Below are positions 63,301 to 64,000 of a stretch of DNA of 64,000 nt, one piece after another (within the stretch, counting starts at the first letter, position 1; every line of letters starts with the position of its first letter). Origin of the DNA: Paenibacillus beijingensis. Lineage in GTDB: Bacteria > Bacillota > Bacilli > Paenibacillales > Paenibacillaceae. The DNA lies in the NCBI RefSeq assembly GCF_000961095.1, contig NZ_CP011058.1:2817501-2881500 (forward strand), read 5' to 3'. The notes under the pieces are model-generated. The model saw only the letters and a program-made list of their open reading frames with translations. It had not been told where the DNA came from and searched no databases. Both the position numbers and the translations under genes were made by a program.

Positions 63301-64000
63301 TCGAGCAAGCCATCACCTTCATGGGCACGGATTCCGGGTTTATTACGATGTCGAACTGGGCACCGGATCTGATGCGCTTGTCCAAGCTGACCGGTGATTC
63401 AACCTTCGAGATGTTTGCCCGGAATGCGGTATTGGGCAGAGGAGCGAACTATCCCGGTTATTACCAGAATCAATTCATGGTGCACCAGAAGGAAGCGAAT
63501 TTTCCGTACACCGGTCCGGATCTGACCAGCATCTATTATCACCATATTCCGGTTTACTACGGGATCTTGACGGATTTTCTGTTCAGCCAGGCGTGGAACT
63601 GGTCGAACGGCAGCATCGATTTTCCATATTTGCGGCAGCAGGGGTACGCCTATTTCAATAACCGGCACTTCGGCCATAAACCGGGACGGTTCTTCGGTCA
63701 GGAAGAAATGTGGCCATGGCTGAAGAAGGGGCTGCTTACGACGGACAATATCCAGGTCGACTGGCTGGGCGCCCGCAAGGACGGCGTGTTCGGGGCCGCA
63801 TTCATGAATGAGAGTCCGGACACTGTCACGACGACGGTTCAGTTCGGTGAGGAATTGGGAGGCAGCGCGCTCAATCGTACCGTCACCGTTTACGATGGGC
63901 AAGGCAACGCCACGACCGCCACGGTAACGAATGGGCAATTGAGCGTGACCATTCCGGCGCGGTCTTTGGTCGGCATCGTGATGGAACAGGCTCAAGTCGA
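60393..64000 (+). CDS. Large secreted DUF5695-type protein, 3' end outside the window
   Basis: At least 1202 codons, still open at the window edge. The N-terminus MNNQWLTRMLIIALLWLTFA with APTQPAAA is a signal peptide. Two similar beta-rich domains follow, at about residues 45-185 and 200-355: both contain a phenylalanine-led DLGTW strand, an FGKH turn and a GW-W-EDGG/ERGG turn, so they look like a duplicated carbohydrate-binding module. The rest resembles DUF5695 proteins, with a toroid-like helical region after about 680 (GWDETMKGFYNMEGENVVSL). It probably acts on a glycan outside the cell. It is colinear with the transporter genes and 18 bases after the lipoprotein gene; AGAGGAGTGG precedes ATG. 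Confidence 0.75.
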   Translation, partial: MNNQWLTRMLIIALLWLTFAPTQPAAADSPPDLPVIQNLEGHYHHYFLTPEHFADDLGTWTIQPYYDSLRGQTLFGLSNRNIAAAVPAKTTVHIAEEGDYYVWAHSREFGEPTGDRFFQLAIDGETVPYTFGKHSTSGWLWERGGSVALEAGDAVLSVKDTSAYFARVDAILLTNDPDFVPDPSYPALKMALEQPRPVEPEEPVHNIFLRPESFDDLGTWSVEGYPQSLGGFNLVGIKTPDGQIFDPSTAVPAVANFQAPADGEYRVWVRSRDFTSGQGTRFYQVSLNDQPLGKVFGKHGANGWAWEDGGTVQLGAGANTLRLLDTSGFYGRTDGIFLTTDLDLVPPAAYEEMLKLARPSYVFQEELKYPEWAKTDAAPAQTYVLENGHMRIEFLEVASSEGTVIQKITSIKRDDGLVPVESRQDEFGYLLLYGNESAVPQLSEQSPIFSTAVERNGIRHEVTSINAFLGGYPSWMIPTAVQQTGPDTLVLTSENDYARLEAKWSLPADSTEPVVTLSLETKVGGAFSLGMFNGSERRLEDVDFLLNPLRFHGKRMPVEPLLITEQTSASASSSMTLSGKPEVAGGQEVTYAVAVDSSSLPAQWAYDNNSRFGLGIMGRNRGVQPSLFAPVMGLPESAMAAGDIFTFAYRPVTRLDGWYDTYTHIAKEVLGLTDYRQNVEASLTDTIFNVQELMLDDNFGGWDETMKGFYNMEGENVVSLGNPLAVLQSYLLTEDKDIYERRVLPTMEYLLTRKSLHYSSTGNTVAPPPLKFPNPLPIGLPVNGFGSSVFGGVYEMTQGLTPAFRQIGIDQGPRPVFGNAPAWSEDLWMYKFTNDSAYLNLAKQKADQYLAQVVYAEQKTVPGFTTFILMSYFPNFNALLDLYETTQEQKYLDAAEESARWLITAMRTYPAAEGQMTIRADDIRSREVHNTDIFYWKGDHQDRLGYPELMDDLTDVTVPAWIPSQVGLGIEQAITFMGTDSGFITMSNWAPDLMRLSKLTGDSTFEMFARNAVLGRGANYPGYYQNQFMVHQKEANFPYTGPDLTSIYYHHIPVYYGILTDFLFSQAWNWSNGSIDFPYLRQQGYAYFNNRHFGHKPGRFFGQEEMWPWLKKGLLTTDNIQVDWLGARKDGVFGAAFMNESPDTVTTTVQFGEELGGSALNRTVTVYDGQGNATTATVTNGQLSVTIPARSLVGIVMEQAQV

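Overview
The window looks like chromosome of a Paenibacillus-type Gram-positive bacterium. The flanks are moderately GC-rich, the order sigW-type sigma factor / anti-sigma / cdaA / cdaR / glmM / glmS ribozyme / glmS is typical of Bacillales, and there are several Lpl/Ytc-type sugar-uptake genes. No species name can be fixed from the sequence alone.

Layout. 1-3546: the 3' part of a 23S rRNA gene and eleven tRNA genes in two clusters (Asn-Thr-Glu-Val-Gln-Lys-Leu and Gly-Arg-Pro-Gly), separated by about 0.9 kb of repeat-containing non-coding DNA. 4038-15634: housekeeping genes, namely PEP carboxylase, an EamA exporter, an ECF sigma factor with its anti-sigma factor, the cyclic-di-AMP synthase CdaA with its regulator CdaR, then GlmM and GlmS. 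CdaA, CdaR, GlmM and GlmS link c-di-AMP signalling to cell-wall precursor supply, and glmS is preceded by a recognisable glmS ribozyme.

15659-40152: a complete Tn7-like transposon of about 24.5 kb, inserted 24 bp after the glmS stop codon. Both ends carry TGT/ACA termini and TnsB-type repeats, and both are flanked by the 5-bp duplication AAGGT. The transposition genes are an XRE regulator, a small protein resembling the TnsB beta-barrel domain, and tnsA, tnsB, tnsC, tnsD and tnsE. The cargo (25278-39980) is one colinear, closely spaced set of seven genes: an RpoD-like sigma factor, a DEAH helicase, a degenerate methylase fused to a specificity domain, HsdM, HsdS, HsdR and an ABC ATPase resembling the anticodon nuclease RloC. 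It looks like one defence operon with its own sigma factor, and the first three genes are the best candidate here for an undescribed system.

40158-42536: remains of at least one more Tn7-like element in the same site. A right end with a different repeat and a 32-codon tnsA stub directly abut the first element. An EamA gene (frameshifted) and a LysR gene follow, then a left end with a third repeat type. A strong terminator just beyond (42586-42620) may be the original glmS terminator, now 27 kb away.

42620-64000: ordinary chromosome with carbohydrate genes: a DUF5946 remnant, a DUF1904 protein, a maltose-type binding protein and a GH13 alpha-glucosidase, a frameshifted MFS exporter with a MerR regulator, an AraC regulator divergent from an FAD oxidoreductase, and a glycan operon (LacI regulator, GH63-like and GH110-like proteins, two LplB/LplC-type permeases, a binding lipoprotein and a large secreted DUF5695-type protein that runs off the window end).
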